Made by a program: the position numbers and the translations under genes. From Blastomussa wellsi (Eukaryota > Cnidaria > Anthozoa > Scleractinia > Plerogyridae), in the NCBI GenBank assembly GCA_947652115.1, contig OX393573.1, positions 12,584,362 through 12,648,361 of the forward strand: a stretch of 64,000 nt of DNA, written 5' to 3'. Of this stretch, positions 46,633 to 60,170 are shown piece after piece. Within the stretch, counting starts at the first letter, position 1. The number at the start of each line of letters is the position of its first letter. Under the pieces are notes generated by a model. The model made no database searches and was not told the origin of the DNA. It saw only the letters and a list, made by a program, of their open reading frames with translations.

Positions 46633-49600
46633 GTATAACAATATAATTTGGTTTTATCAACTGGGTTGATAATGTGAATTGGCCACCTTAAAGAGATTCG
46701 AGAGCTGACGTTTCGAGCGTTAGCCCATTCGCTCTGAAGAAGGGCTAACGCTCGAAACGTCAGCTCTCGAATCTCTTTACGGTAGCCAATTCACATTGTC
46801 AACCCAGCTGATAAAACCAAATTATATGAAGACAAGATACGATTATGAAAATAAGAGACGTCAAAATATCCCTTCCAGAAGTTTGAAAAGAGCTTAAATC
46901 CATCTGTAACCATTTCCAGATTGGTTTACTATTTCCCGGTACCCGTTACGCCAATAAGCTAGTTTCGAATTACGCTCCGCTGATCATAAACAAAATAATT
47001 TCATTACCCGCAATCTTGAATTCACTCCTTTGTTTGTTATCAGAAGAGCGTAATTCTTAACTGGCCAATTACGATACCTAGAAATTCTAACTTGGCCCCG
47101 AGGTTTGAATGAATGAAACAAAAGATATATCAAGGCAAAGCTGAGAGAGGGACAAATAATTAATTTTGATGCCCTGCCCCAAGGGGCGATGTAGCAGCTT
47201 TCCTAACATATAATGTGATTGGTTTGATACCCTTGCCCTAAACAAAAGACTCAACAATTGAAAGCTGCTTACAATAACAAACAAAAGTAGTTTTGGACAG
47301 CTGCTACACTACCCGCCCCAAGACTCGGTCTAATTTTTTTATTTATTTATTTATCCAGGGGCATCCAATTAAGCAGAGCTAGTTTAAATGGAGCCCTGAC
47401 ACAACACAAATACAAAAACATTAGACATTAAAACTAGACTAAAGTTACAGAGGCAATATTTTCCACAGGCGTTACTGATTAAAATGGCGCTTTAGCTTGG
47501 TTTTAAATTCAGCAAGAGTCTCTACTTGTCTAATGGTTCTCGGTAGGTATTGTAGGTCCGAGCACCGTTTATTCTGGAGTTGCCTTGGTAATTAGTAGTT
47601 TTTGCAAAGGGAGGGCGCAGCAAATCACGGCTTCTGGTGTTATAGCCATGAAAAAGGTGCGCGTGCCTAAACTCTGTAAGTAAGTACGAAGGTGCTATTC
47701 CGTGAAGACACTTATGGACTAAGACGCATTTGAGATAATTTCTGCGCGCTTGTAGTGTTGCAGAACGTTTACATTCATAATTAGGTTTTCTCTTGTTTTG
47801 ACATATTTAGCGTGTTTAGCTGTGCATTAAGTAAGCTATTGTTTCGTTACTGCTAATACAGATCGGTAGAATGTAACAGGAAATTAGTGGTCACGATTAA
47901 TTGTAGAACGAGACCAACAAATAGAAATTTGATAAACCAGCTAAAACCTATCTGACCACAAAGGACTTACGTATCTGGGTGTGGTACGTAGCTAATAAAC
48001 GAAGTATTTTGTAACCCTGAGTTAGTTAGATCGTAGAACGGAACGTGTGAATGTTGTGAACTGAAGAATAAAGCCAATTCAAAGAAAGCGTACAGTCCTC
48101 GTTTGTTGAACCAGTGTGTGCGGAGAGCAATTTCCGCGAAATGTAGGCTGGGCCAGCCAAGTATTGATTTTAACTCCTCAGCCCCAATAGATCGACCTTC
48201 AATAATGCATGTGACGCGTCTATTTAGCTTATCTAGATAGGCTTTGCTCCCAACCCCACAACTGTCCCAGACACGCGAACAGTAATCGAACAATGGCAAG
48301 ACTAGAGTATTGAAGAGCATTTGACAAGTTGGCTTGGGAAGAACCTTACGAGCTCGACGCAGGATACCAAATCTAGACGAGATGTTATTACCGATATATT
48401 CTATGTGGTCCTTCCAAGATATGGTGTTGTCTAGGAGCACCCCAATATACGTAAATTTGTTAACTATTTCTAAACGCGTATTACTGATTTCTATAACTAG
48501 ATCGTCCTCCCCTGCGGTCCTCTGATGGGTTCCAACAAGCATGATCTTCGTTTTTTCAAGATTAAGTATTAGGAAATTAGCGTGAAGCCAGCTTAGGACA
48601 TTAGTTCTTGGATTTCAGTGACTGACCTGCTTGCAAAATAGATAAGTGTATCGTCAGCATAAAGCTCGACGCTACAACATTGGAACTTTGTAGTCAATAA
48701 TTAGTTTAATCTCCAAATTGAAGAAAGTAGAAATGCCTTTGAACCTCAGCTGGCTCACAACTGCCGGCACTTAATAGCGTGAAGCGACTTGGAGTATTTC
48801 TACTCCCCCTGAATGGGATGCTAGTCCATCGCGGGCTAATCCTCGTCATTCTGATAGGCTGCCCAACAATTCGCCAGCACCCATTTATACTCGTTATTGG
48901 AGAGAGGCACTGTAAGAGTAAACTGTCTTGCCCAAGAACACAACACAATACCTCGACCAGGCCGCGAACCCAGAATCCAGTGCGCTAACCATTAGCTACC
49001 AAGCTTCAGGATACTGAATGACAAACCTTTTGCGAGAGGTCATCCAGGTGTCCGAGAGAACTGACTGTATAGAGTTTGCATTCAGAAAGAAGGCCATCAA
49101 TCCTCAGTTGTTGAATTCCAAGAAGAGAGAACATATCGCCTGGAAGACAGAAGTAAAAGCATGAAAAACAATTTTGGACGCGAGTTGTTCAACAAACAGG
49201 AAGCTTAAAAATCGGCGCCGAACTCCTATTTCTGTAGCATGAAATGGCTAAGAATGTAAGGTACTCCCCCCTGGGACGTTAAGTTATCACAGGTTTGCCT
49301 CCAGTAGTTTGGTTCCTACAGCAAGACCACAACAGTTCGACGATACCCATTTATACCTCCGGGCGTAGAGGTGCACTGAAAAAATAAGGTCCCTTATTCC
49401 GGCAGGAACAGAAGAAATTGCCCTCCCCCCCCCACCCCCGTCTAGCCTGTGAGTACAGACGTCGCAGGCTACCCCTTCCCCTCCCCTCCTCACCTTCCTC
49501 CCCGCCACAGCCATCTCTCTAACCTTGCATTAAGCCATTGCGTCTCCCACGCAAAACATCACAAACGGGTCGCAGTAAATTTTACAAGGATCGCTTCTGC

Positions 49601-52600
49601 AAACATCCTATATAAACCTACCCTCAGCTGGCGAGTTCTCCTCGTTATTTATCACAATCACAGCGACTGGGAGTCTCGGTTCAACCGGTTTGCTTTCTAA
49701 CACGCGTCTCAGACGAAAATGTGCTTTTCTTGCGGCCTAAACAGGAGGCAGACAAATCGAGTACAGAGATCAAAATGTCAGATCTCTCTACTTCTCTTTT
49801 ATAGATCCTCTAACTCCAAACACAAAAGAGATTAAGCATGATGTTTGCTTTCCCGCGAACAGCAAAAATCACACTTATGCAGTCTGCCGTTAATAGGCGT
49901 TTGTATGCGAAAATGAGTAGGTTTGCGTTTGTCGTCCTTCCTTTTATTTTGTCAGGAATTTAAGGATACAATGAAAAGTTAAAATTCAAAAGACGCCAGG
50001 CGCGCTTGACACAAGCGTCAACTTGATAAAACCTCTGTTACAGCAACAGTAATTGCTCTTCATCAAATCCAAAATGGCAAAGTACCGAAAATTTGAAAGC
50101 GATAACATTTTCCATTTTTTATTGTAATTCTAACCGTTAGTTTTTCCATGTCCGGTAAAATTTGGAATTTAAGCATTATTTCAAATAATTCTACTTCAAC
50201 TTGTGACCGTCAGGTTCCCTTAGACAGAACAAAAGCAATATAAAAAAAAGAAAAGAGGTCTTTTACTTATATTACTTCGTATTATACACTCAGTTATTTC
50301 GTCGACACGCGGCGTTATTCGGTAACATAGAGTGACAAAGGAACCCAAATAAGGGCACAGAGAAGGAGCGGTGGTTCCCATACCTGTGAATCAAGCTGAA
50401 GTTCGTTCCAGTCAACAACAAACATGACCGCGGAAGCTCCGTAAAACTGCCTGCTCTCCATGACTTCTCTCGCTTCTGTGTTCGTCAACACGCCGTAGCA
50501 CGCCTGTAAAAAGAAATGACAACTTATCATAACAAATGCAATTCACGCTAACGATCGCGGAGGGGAAAGCGAAGTAAAAGAAGAATACCAAAATGATGAC
50601 AAGGTGCCGCAGAGATCCGTGCACCTTTTCTTATTGGTTGTTATTTTCGCGCGAAAATTCAGTCAGAACAATGTTCAGCCAATCATCGGTTCTCTGTGGA
50701 GGATCACCAGAGCACCGCTTCTCTTCCACCAACGGGGAAGTTTCGGGTTCAATCTTGTTAACGATACTCATTTTCTCTCCTCGTGACTTCACCGTTACAA
50801 GCTCCTCTTTCGTAAACGGTCAGTGCCTCTTTTGACACTATCATCGTTTTTCTTTCTTGTTTTTACACCACCCAGAATGGAACCTGCAACCTATGGATCG
50901 CTAGCATGCCTCCCTAACAACTACACTACCACACTACTCACACTCCCCTCCCCCAAAAGTTAAATTATAATATGTAAGGCGCACATCTATAATAGATGGC
51001 CCTATCCTTATCCCAATCTACATGCAACTTAGGTCCAACAATCATCTTATCTAGGCCTTATTTCATCCAAAAAAAAAAGAGTTTGGACGCCGAGATGTAC
51101 AAACTAGTCAAAGAACAAATCAAGCATGGCCCATTACGAAAAGATTAGATACCGACGATGGCAATGAATTACGTCAACAACTTAAGCAGAAAAAAATCGG
51201 GCATAAGGGCCAATCTAAAGGGTCAGAATGGTGTCTGAGCTTTCCCTCCTACTCACCTTTGTGCAGACTTTGAGTACTTTACTTTGCGCATGGAAGCTTC
51301 TAATTTCCGCTCTGTAAAGTGACAGCAGATCAATCTAAAAAGGAGAGGGAAACAAATACAATCGAAAACACAGCACCAAACTGTCACAGAAAAGTAGAAT
51401 GCAACAAAAAGCCTCGCAAACCGATGCCACCAACTTTTGCACGAACAAGGAAATGACGCAATATCTTGCATACCGAAATTTAGACTAGATTTGTTTGAAA
51501 GGACAAATCGTACATCACAAACGTGTAATGGGAACCGCGATTACTATACCTACAAATTACAATTTCAAGAAGTAAATGGTTCACTGCAATTGATTAAAAA
51601 GCATACTTTCAAGGGTTTATTTACAAAACTGACCTTTTTCCTAAGTCCTTGTGGAATATTATTGTGAAGCGGATAAACTCCTCTTTTGAATTTTTCCTTG
51701 ATGACAAAACTCATTCCGAGTCCACTGTTGTCATTGGCAATGAATTCAAAGTCTTTGACGCCTTCTGGGAAAGAAAGAACCAGCTTCCAGTAAACCGGGG
51801 AGCTGGGATCTACTCTGCCAGCAACGGGCTGCGATCTCATCGAGTCTGCAAGCAATGAAGGCACGTCCAGCGGTCTACACGCTTGTTTTCTGTGAGGAAA
51901 TAAGTGGAATGATTGAAAGATAGATTGATTAGCTGATTGATTGCGGCGGAGGGGGGGATAGGGAGTGAGGGAGGGAGGAAGAAGGTTGTGTGCAAAAGAG
52001 CATTTTCGCAACCACGGAAGTGGACTGGAATTAGATTTCAACAGATGCTAATACAGGACAATTTCATCAAATGAAAATGAACAATGAACGCCTGCTATTT
52101 GTTTGTGTTCATACCTGTCCTGTTGCAAGTCTGACAGTCTTTTCTTGAGCGTATCGTGAATTTCACGTCCTCGGGCATCAGTTCTGCCAATACAAAAATA
52201 TCGCCAATCGATGACTCGTCACTTTCGTGAATGGAACACAGTGGTAAAAAGAATACATATTCTTATGTACTGATCTTTCACACAATTACTTTCAGTATAA
52301 AATTACTTTACCGTATCGAGGCCATTGTGATGCTCTGGGTCCTGTGCCCCACAAGGTGCTGAAGTTGTTCCTCAGTATTCATTATGGGAGCCCCTGGCGG
52401 AAAGGTGCTTAGAAGGTCCTTCAGGTGGACACTCGCCCGGTAAGATTTCAGCCACCTAGAGAGAAAGAAACCTTGTTTGAGAAGCGACATCGAAATATAT
52501 CATTTGAAAACAGACAGAAAGCTATTATTGAGCGTCGAATGGCTGTGTAAAAGGTGGCTTTCCATGGGGAAGATATCAGAGTCAGTGTCGTAAGTGAAGT

Positions 52601-55600
52601 CACAGAGGGTTACGATCTGGTTAAAATCAAACTGAGGGAGTCTGAAGCAGAGTTCCGATTCCTCTTATTACTCCGTCGCTTATGATCCAGTCAAACCTAT
52701 AGATTATCAGAGTCGCAATTAGTAAAGAAGTGCTCAGATTGCTTGAAACTAGCAGTGTTGTTGGGGATGGTTTTTCCTTCCGTTGCTTGCGACTCAAAAA
52801 GTCATTTAATATTTGGTGGATCATAAACGATGGTACCATAAGCGGAATCTTCCGACTCCGGTTCCGGCGTGCTTATGATTTTCCTTACGACTCCATCCTA
52901 TCCGCAAGCGCTCTTACGACTCCGCTTATTTTGTCGACTCTGTGAGTGTCGCTAGTAAAAACTGGCAAGTCCATGAACGATACAAACGCGAGAAAATGTA
53001 ACAATGACAGAAAGCATGCAAACGGAGTCAAACGCGGAAAATATAACGTTGGACAGTAACAAGCGCAGCTAAATATGACAAAGGCAAACAAGCGAGAAAC
53101 ATGCAATCGGCGGTGAGCGCGGGAAACAAGCTTGCTGTACCTCTGTTGTTTCTATTGGAAGCACAGGGAAACAAGTTCCGTTCAAGTGAATTAAAGAAGT
53201 TTATCAAACGTTATCACACACCCAGGAAACTCGCGAAACACACACTACTACAAGAGAAGCCTTGCAAAATTTGATGTAACAGCTCTCGGAAAGCTCTCTG
53301 TTTATTCGAGAACAACGTTACTAATTGAACTGTTTCAAGAACAACGAAGAAACTTGCAGGTCAAGAACGTCAATGAAATAGGAATTCCACACCTCTTAAA
53401 ATATCGCGCTGTTCTTTTCCTTGTGACAAGGGAACCCAGTTGTTGAAGCTTAGCATCTCTCTCTGCCTTCTCTTCCTCCAAAACATCCTCAGCAATGTCC
53501 AGAAGTTCATTTAATATTCCTTCTTTGATCAATGAGAGACAGATCTGTTTTGACGCTCTTTCTCTTGCTATTTGAAGAAGTTCCTCTTGCACTTCTCTAA
53601 GAATAAAAAACACTGCAGCTTCATCATGTTCCTATTATCACCAATGGCATACAGGTCACTTATTCATTAGGCTTTTTTTTTTCGCCCATTATGTGTAATG
53701 CATGCAAAATGGCTTGCTCCCTAATCGCGGGCGCGGGGGATGCCAACTCTAAGAAGGGGTGTTTTGGGAATAAACAAAATTCTTCCGGGAATCTAAAGAT
53801 TTTGTCAGGAATAGGGAGACTTGGAAAATTTTCCGGGAAACACAAAGTAATGAAGTTAAAATTTCGGGAATTTTGAGGGTTTTTTTTTTTTTGGGGGGGG
53901 GGGGGGGGGGAAGGGGGATTTCTCCCAAATATTCGGAACGATATTCCAGATTTTCGGTAGGAATTTTATTTACACACGGTACTGATCAACCTCCGAACGT
54001 GGATCGTTCGGATTGGTAACTGAAACTGGTTTCAGATTTTCGTTTCATTTGAGAAAAATGTGAGTGTCGCTCGGCGTATTAAGCCCGCCATGTTTGTTTC
54101 GAAAAAAATATGGTTCCCAGGCCCCTTGGCGTTGTTGCATAATCTATTTTAGATTTTCGTTCCAGCCAAATCGAAAATTGAAACAATCTGGATTATCTAG
54201 ATCTGAAACTGGATTGGCTAAAAGGAACGCTACCTTGGTTACAGCGGGCTTCACGTGTTTTCTATGGTAATAACGAAGCCAAGAGAACACAAAACCAAAG
54301 CGACCCGCAGCATAATTACGCTGAACAGTCTTCAGAAAGTATTCTGCCTTACCGTATGACTTCTTGTACTATTCTTGTACATTCAGTGGAAACGAAATCT
54401 TCTGTGAAGTTGTGGTGAATAGTATGCGAAACTCGTTCCTGCGTTGCTGCATTTTCCTCGTGAATTCTGAAAAAGGGAAAAATATATCTATAAATATTAT
54501 ATGTCTAATTCTATCAATAAGACAGAACTAAGACTATATTGTTGTAAACCGTTTTGCTTCCGTGGTGTGGTTTAATGCCAGTGACATCCCAATGATGTAA
54601 AACCCTGAACACCTTGACAAAGCGTTGTCAACGCAAGACATTGACGTTGGTATTGTAAGGCGTAAAAAAATTGTGTCCGACTACGGCTAGGACATTGGCA
54701 AATTTTGGGTCACCCATTGTCCGATGTCAGACCGATATTTGCAGCCCTGCTAAGTGACAGAAAACTACTGAGCAGTACTTTCATGAGTTCATCGGCACGA
54801 TTGAGAGTGAAAATATTAGTCATCAATCATCACCACATATTGAAATATACCTCTTTTTATTGAGTTCTTCATTCAACACTGAACTGGCTGTCTCTCTTAT
54901 GAACTCACACACTGTTTGCTCGTGAATAGCATCGGTAACCTCCGAAGACAATTGCAGGCAAATATGAACCTGAGAAGAAACATGATATAAAGTCAATTGT
55001 TAGAGCTGTGTAAGGCTTATAGGGTATTAACACTATACATTTTATGAGCCAAACCTCATAAGGGATAGACCATTATATTTTGGACGGGGGAGGGGGAGAC
55101 AGACGTTTCAACAACCTGTGCACAAGTACACTCTTTTAAGCTACTCTAAGTCTTAAACGCTTTGTATACACTTTTACGCTTGTAATTCATGGGTGTCAAT
55201 TAAGTTCGAAATAGGCAACCGGTTTGACTAGAGAAACCGACTGTTTTAAAGAACCATTCTTTAATTTCATTAAATTTAGGGAAAAAAGTAGCCGTCGTGT
55301 CTAAGTGAAGTGGAGCGAAGCAGCCGGCGCTTTCAGTCGGCCGTTGGTGCTTATTGCAAGCACTCCTAGTCTGCTGTGATACGCTTTTGTAGACTCCAGC
55401 TGGTGTACAGTGTACCTTATCTAACGCTTCCTTTGTGATTTCCGTGCACATTTCATTCATCACCTCCAAGAAGAGCCTTTTCGTGAAATTTAGAATTTCC
55501 TGCCGACAAACAGAAACAGAAAATAGTTACTTAGAGACACACACTCCTTTCAATTTATAAGTTTCTTCTCTGGCACATTCAACAAACTACCAAGTTCGGC

Positions 55601-58600
55601 ACGGGAGCAACTTGTAGCATATATACAGGTTGTAAGCCATTCCGTTTCTTACGTTTTTTCCTCTCTGTCTTGAGCGTTTTCGTTTCAAAGTGTACTAGCA
55701 ATTATAACTACCGGTAAGTCCCACTTTTTAATAGTAATGTTGGATGTACTACCTTTAGTTCCGTTCTTTTTTACTATTTTATTTATTTATTTATTTATTT
55801 TCATTTAATTTTTTTGATTACTGCATGCCTGACTGTAGTTACTTAATTTTTGTGCGGTTTGCTAAAAAAAAAAATTTTAAAATTGTTCAACATTCACATG
55901 ATTTGATCGTAGCAAGGATTCCAGGAACGAGGTTCCTCATAAAAAAACGAGGCTTTCAAAAATATAAAAAAGTGCCCTTGTTTACAAGCACACGCACTGC
56001 CTATAAGGCCAAGTTTTAAATAACATAATCAAGAATTATGGTCAGTGCCTTGTAGTCTCATATTGCCTGCTGTGCATGTAAATTATTAACTCACCTCCCC
56101 AGAGTAAACTACCGTGTCCCTGGGTGGCCTCTGAGGAACCTGAAAAAAAAAATAAAATAAATAAATAACTAATTTTAAAATAGATACTCTGGACAGTCTA
56201 GCCCCTCAAAAGAAAGTCTTGGGAATATGCTTCCTTTTCGTGATTGTAAAAGGACTACTACACAACTTATTTTATTCTATATTTTGTGACAGGAGCATGC
56301 CAACCTGTGTGAATGGCCTTTGAACAGTCTGTCCTTGAGGGCCGGTTAGACCTGACACTGTACCAGTGGCGCCCGGTTTTGCTGCCAGCCTCACAGGGAA
56401 CTCCATTGTAGACGTGCTGGCACCGAATCCTGGCTGGGGTCTACCCTGATCTGTTGCCTGTGATGGAGAGTCTTCGTCTTGGCTGAAGGAAGTAAGCAGC
56501 TCCGCCGTGTCGCCGATATAGCGGCCATCTTCGCTGAAGCTGAGGCATGGTTGATGTTGTGGAGGCGGTGGAAGGGGGCCATTGTAGACAACCTTTAGGT
56601 ACAAGAGTCAGCCATAAAAATGGAAAAGAATTATCATTTAGTAAAGCAACTTAACATGAAACAATTAAACTGTTAGCCTAACCGCCATGCCAGGTTCATG
56701 TGACGAACACCGTACATACTCCTGGGATCTGAATGTCGATGTGATACTCTCGAGGCGTGTGAGAATGGAAATTAAGATGGTCACAGACATATTCGCGGAA
56801 AAAGAAATTCCGAGTGCTTCCGACAGAAGTCGAACCTATGAGCTTTTGATAGTATTTTAGACGCTCCACCAAGGACTCACAGTTGGTAGGCCATGAAATA
56901 AACGCAACATTACACGCCTGTGTGATTCTGTGACCATGGTTTTCAATGTTAACACCAAGCAGTAACTACCTCGCCGATGGATACGTTCCGTTTGGATTCT
57001 ATCAGCCTCCAAGCTCGCTTCACTGGCAGCCTGTTCTCAGGTTCAATAAATGAAGAGCGTGCAAAATTCACACATCCATCAGCGACGGCTAGACCATGAG
57101 ATGAGCAAAATTCGGCAGCCTGTTGAAGAGAAAGAAGATTACACCTTTAGCCCGAGGTAAAAACAACGTCAACTTTCGGAGCGAGTGATTAGAGAGTTAA
57201 GAAACAATAAAGTCGTAGGGTACCTCGCTATCGCTTTCAAAACCCAAGACGTCTACCAGCTCGTTGAGCTGGAATGGAGTTGTCCGGTTGGGTACACTCA
57301 GAGAGTGGTTTAAAGTCTGGAGCGCTTGACTGCGAACCTGTTGTACAAAAACACTCTCATCAGACAATTTGATCGAAACATACATGAATTGCAAAATTGA
57401 CGGCGCAAAAATAACTCCCAAGTTTATAACGATGACCCGCCTCGGCTCCTAGAGGGTGAGATAGAAATTTAATTCTATTAAAAAAATTGGAACAGAATAT
57501 TAATATGACCGAGCAAATAGTTAATTTTAAATGTACACGGTTATGTTTTAATTGCCTTCTAACCCGAAATACTACCCAAAAAGGAAGTATTTTTGCTTTA
57601 AACGAAACATCGCCCATAACTAAAGGATGGTATCAAGTTGTCGTTGTTGTTGTGTTGTTGTTGCTGCTGTTGTTGTCTTAGTTTGCTGTTGTTGTCAGTG
57701 TTGTTGTTTTCTTTGCTGTTGTTGTTGTCGAGGGATTACGTAGCTTCTTTTGAATACAGTGCGACTCTACCAAGAATTTAATGAAAACAACGAGTTCTTT
57801 CGAAATAAGCACATCTAACGAAATATAAACACTTGGATCAGATGGAATGACGGTGGCAAAATCACATACATGCAGTAACAGCCTGTAATAACATACCTGT
57901 GTGAAGTACCGGTGCAATAAACAAGCACTTAGGTAATTCGCATTTCTAAGGAAAAGAAAAAAATTTTCATAAATGGCAAACGTTTACTGGGACGAGCAGT
58001 TGTGCTGTGTTTTGAAGCTTCAAATTTAGCTCTCAAGTGCATGAAAAGGTGAACTTAGTGCTTAGGGTAGCCCTGTGAAGGACTAGCAACCCCCCTCCAA
58101 ATCCAGGGGGAGGGGAGGAGTAGAAATACTCCGAGTCAGTTGAAGTGTCAGTGTACCCCAAAATTGACAATTCTGACCGGAAATGAACTCAATTTGTGAA
58201 ACTACATACTTTTGGAAAATGATCGGAATCTGCAATTACTAAACTTTCAGAAAATATATACTTTATTGGGGGTTTCATGAAACGTGCGATCGTGAAGCAG
58301 CGATAATGTGAGGTTGTCATTTGGGGTACACTGATACCTTAATGTTACTGAAACGGGCAAAAGCTCTGACAAAATTGGATACATTGGTATATAGATCAGG
58401 ACTGTCCTTTTACCTTAGTTAGTTGCTACACTGCAAGTATTTTAAACTGGGTTAGAATGCACTACTGTAGTTTTGAGGAAGGTTTGCGTACCTGAGGAGT
58501 CGAAAGAACCTAACAAAGTTATTGCTGTTCAAAGCATGGAAAACAGCCATTGCAAACTTCACTGCGGCCGACTTTTGGACTTCATCTCGAAATGTCATAA

Positions 58601-60056
58601 CTTCCCTGAAATAACAAGCATGGTAAAAATTCAGTTGCTCTAGAAATAAAAGCATGTAACTTCAAAAAGAGTTGCTCGTGAGTTGGTCGTTTCAGCTTGG
58701 GGTCATATTGTTGTATCCGTGGGCAAGACAGTGCCTTTCTTATCCCAGGGGTATAAATATATTTTAGCACTGGGAATATTCTTCGATGGACCAGTATTGA
58801 ACATCGGGAGTGCGGGGGGGGGGGGGGCTAATTGTTACCTACGAGGGACTAATTTCCTAGATTTTCACGGAGTAAAACTCTTTGATTAAATGGACAGTTT
58901 CACGGTTCGGTGCATGTGCAAATCCACTCAACGCATATTTTCTGTGAAAAATGTTTGCATCATTCTTGCAGGATGTAGTCATGGTAGCCTCCGCATACAT
59001 GTACATGACAAGGTTGCATAAACGTTTAGGAATTTTTGTGATTCTCTACTTGCACAAATCCCATAATACACCTCTTTTATTTCCCCCCCCCCCCCCAAAT
59101 TTTGCATAATCATTGTTTGCAATTTCTCCTGGGACATGAAGATGTCCCAAGGGAAATCTAAAAAAATGCCTATGCAAATTTTTTTGGGGGGTAGAAGCGA
59201 TGTATTATGGTATTGTCCAAGTAGAGAATACTGATTAAGTGAACAAGGTACTTAAAGCATCGTACCGTAGTCCGAACAAACAAGAGAAATTGAAAATTGA
59301 AAAGTTTTCACAAATGGCTGCGAAATTTTCAAAGGCAATTTTTCCCACAAAAGTCATTTGCACGCTTGAGACTGTTTCTTTAACAATGGAATCAAATGGC
59401 TTGAATATGCTATAACTTGCACATGCACAAGTTCCCGCAAAATACCGGTAAGTAACAACCAGGTAACAGTATTTCTGGGTTTTGGAACGCGCACGTATTG
59501 GACTGCCTAGTCTTGGCTAGACAGTAGATGTGAAATTTGTACCTCATCGGTTTTTGATACCTTGCCAAAATCGGCTCCCATATCAACTGGGACACACTTA
59601 GTCTAGTTGACATGTTTCAGAACAAGTTATGGTTGAATTTGTGCATGCGACAATATTCTGAACAGAAGGGACAACGCTATTATATTTCTGTTGCCATCTT
59701 ACCTTAAAATGTCACCTTCATTCAAGTTCAGCAAAATGTCATAAGCTCGGAACTCTGCTTCTTGAGGGCACATAATTCCCTTGAAGAAAGAAGTGAATTA
59801 ATGCCTTGAAATAGTTCAAGGTCAATCACATTTTAGTACAGACAGTATACATGTTTAGAAAACAGTCCTAAGAAAATACGCGCGCTGATTGGTTAAAAAT
59901 CGTGTTTGTATAACTCGATGGAGACACAGAACTAGCACGAGCTGTTGACGTAATGATGGCGCCAGCAAAGAGAATTTACATTTTGATAATCAAAGTTAAC
60001 AAGTTGTTTCCCTTTTTCTCGTCGCGGTGTTTTCTAAAAGAAATAGAAAACATGTA

Positions 60057-60093
<37 letters not shown>

Positions 60094-60139
60094 AGTTGGG
60101 AGAACTCGAAAAAGCTGGGGAAACACTCGCCTACGGCTC

Positions 60140-60170
<31 letters not shown>

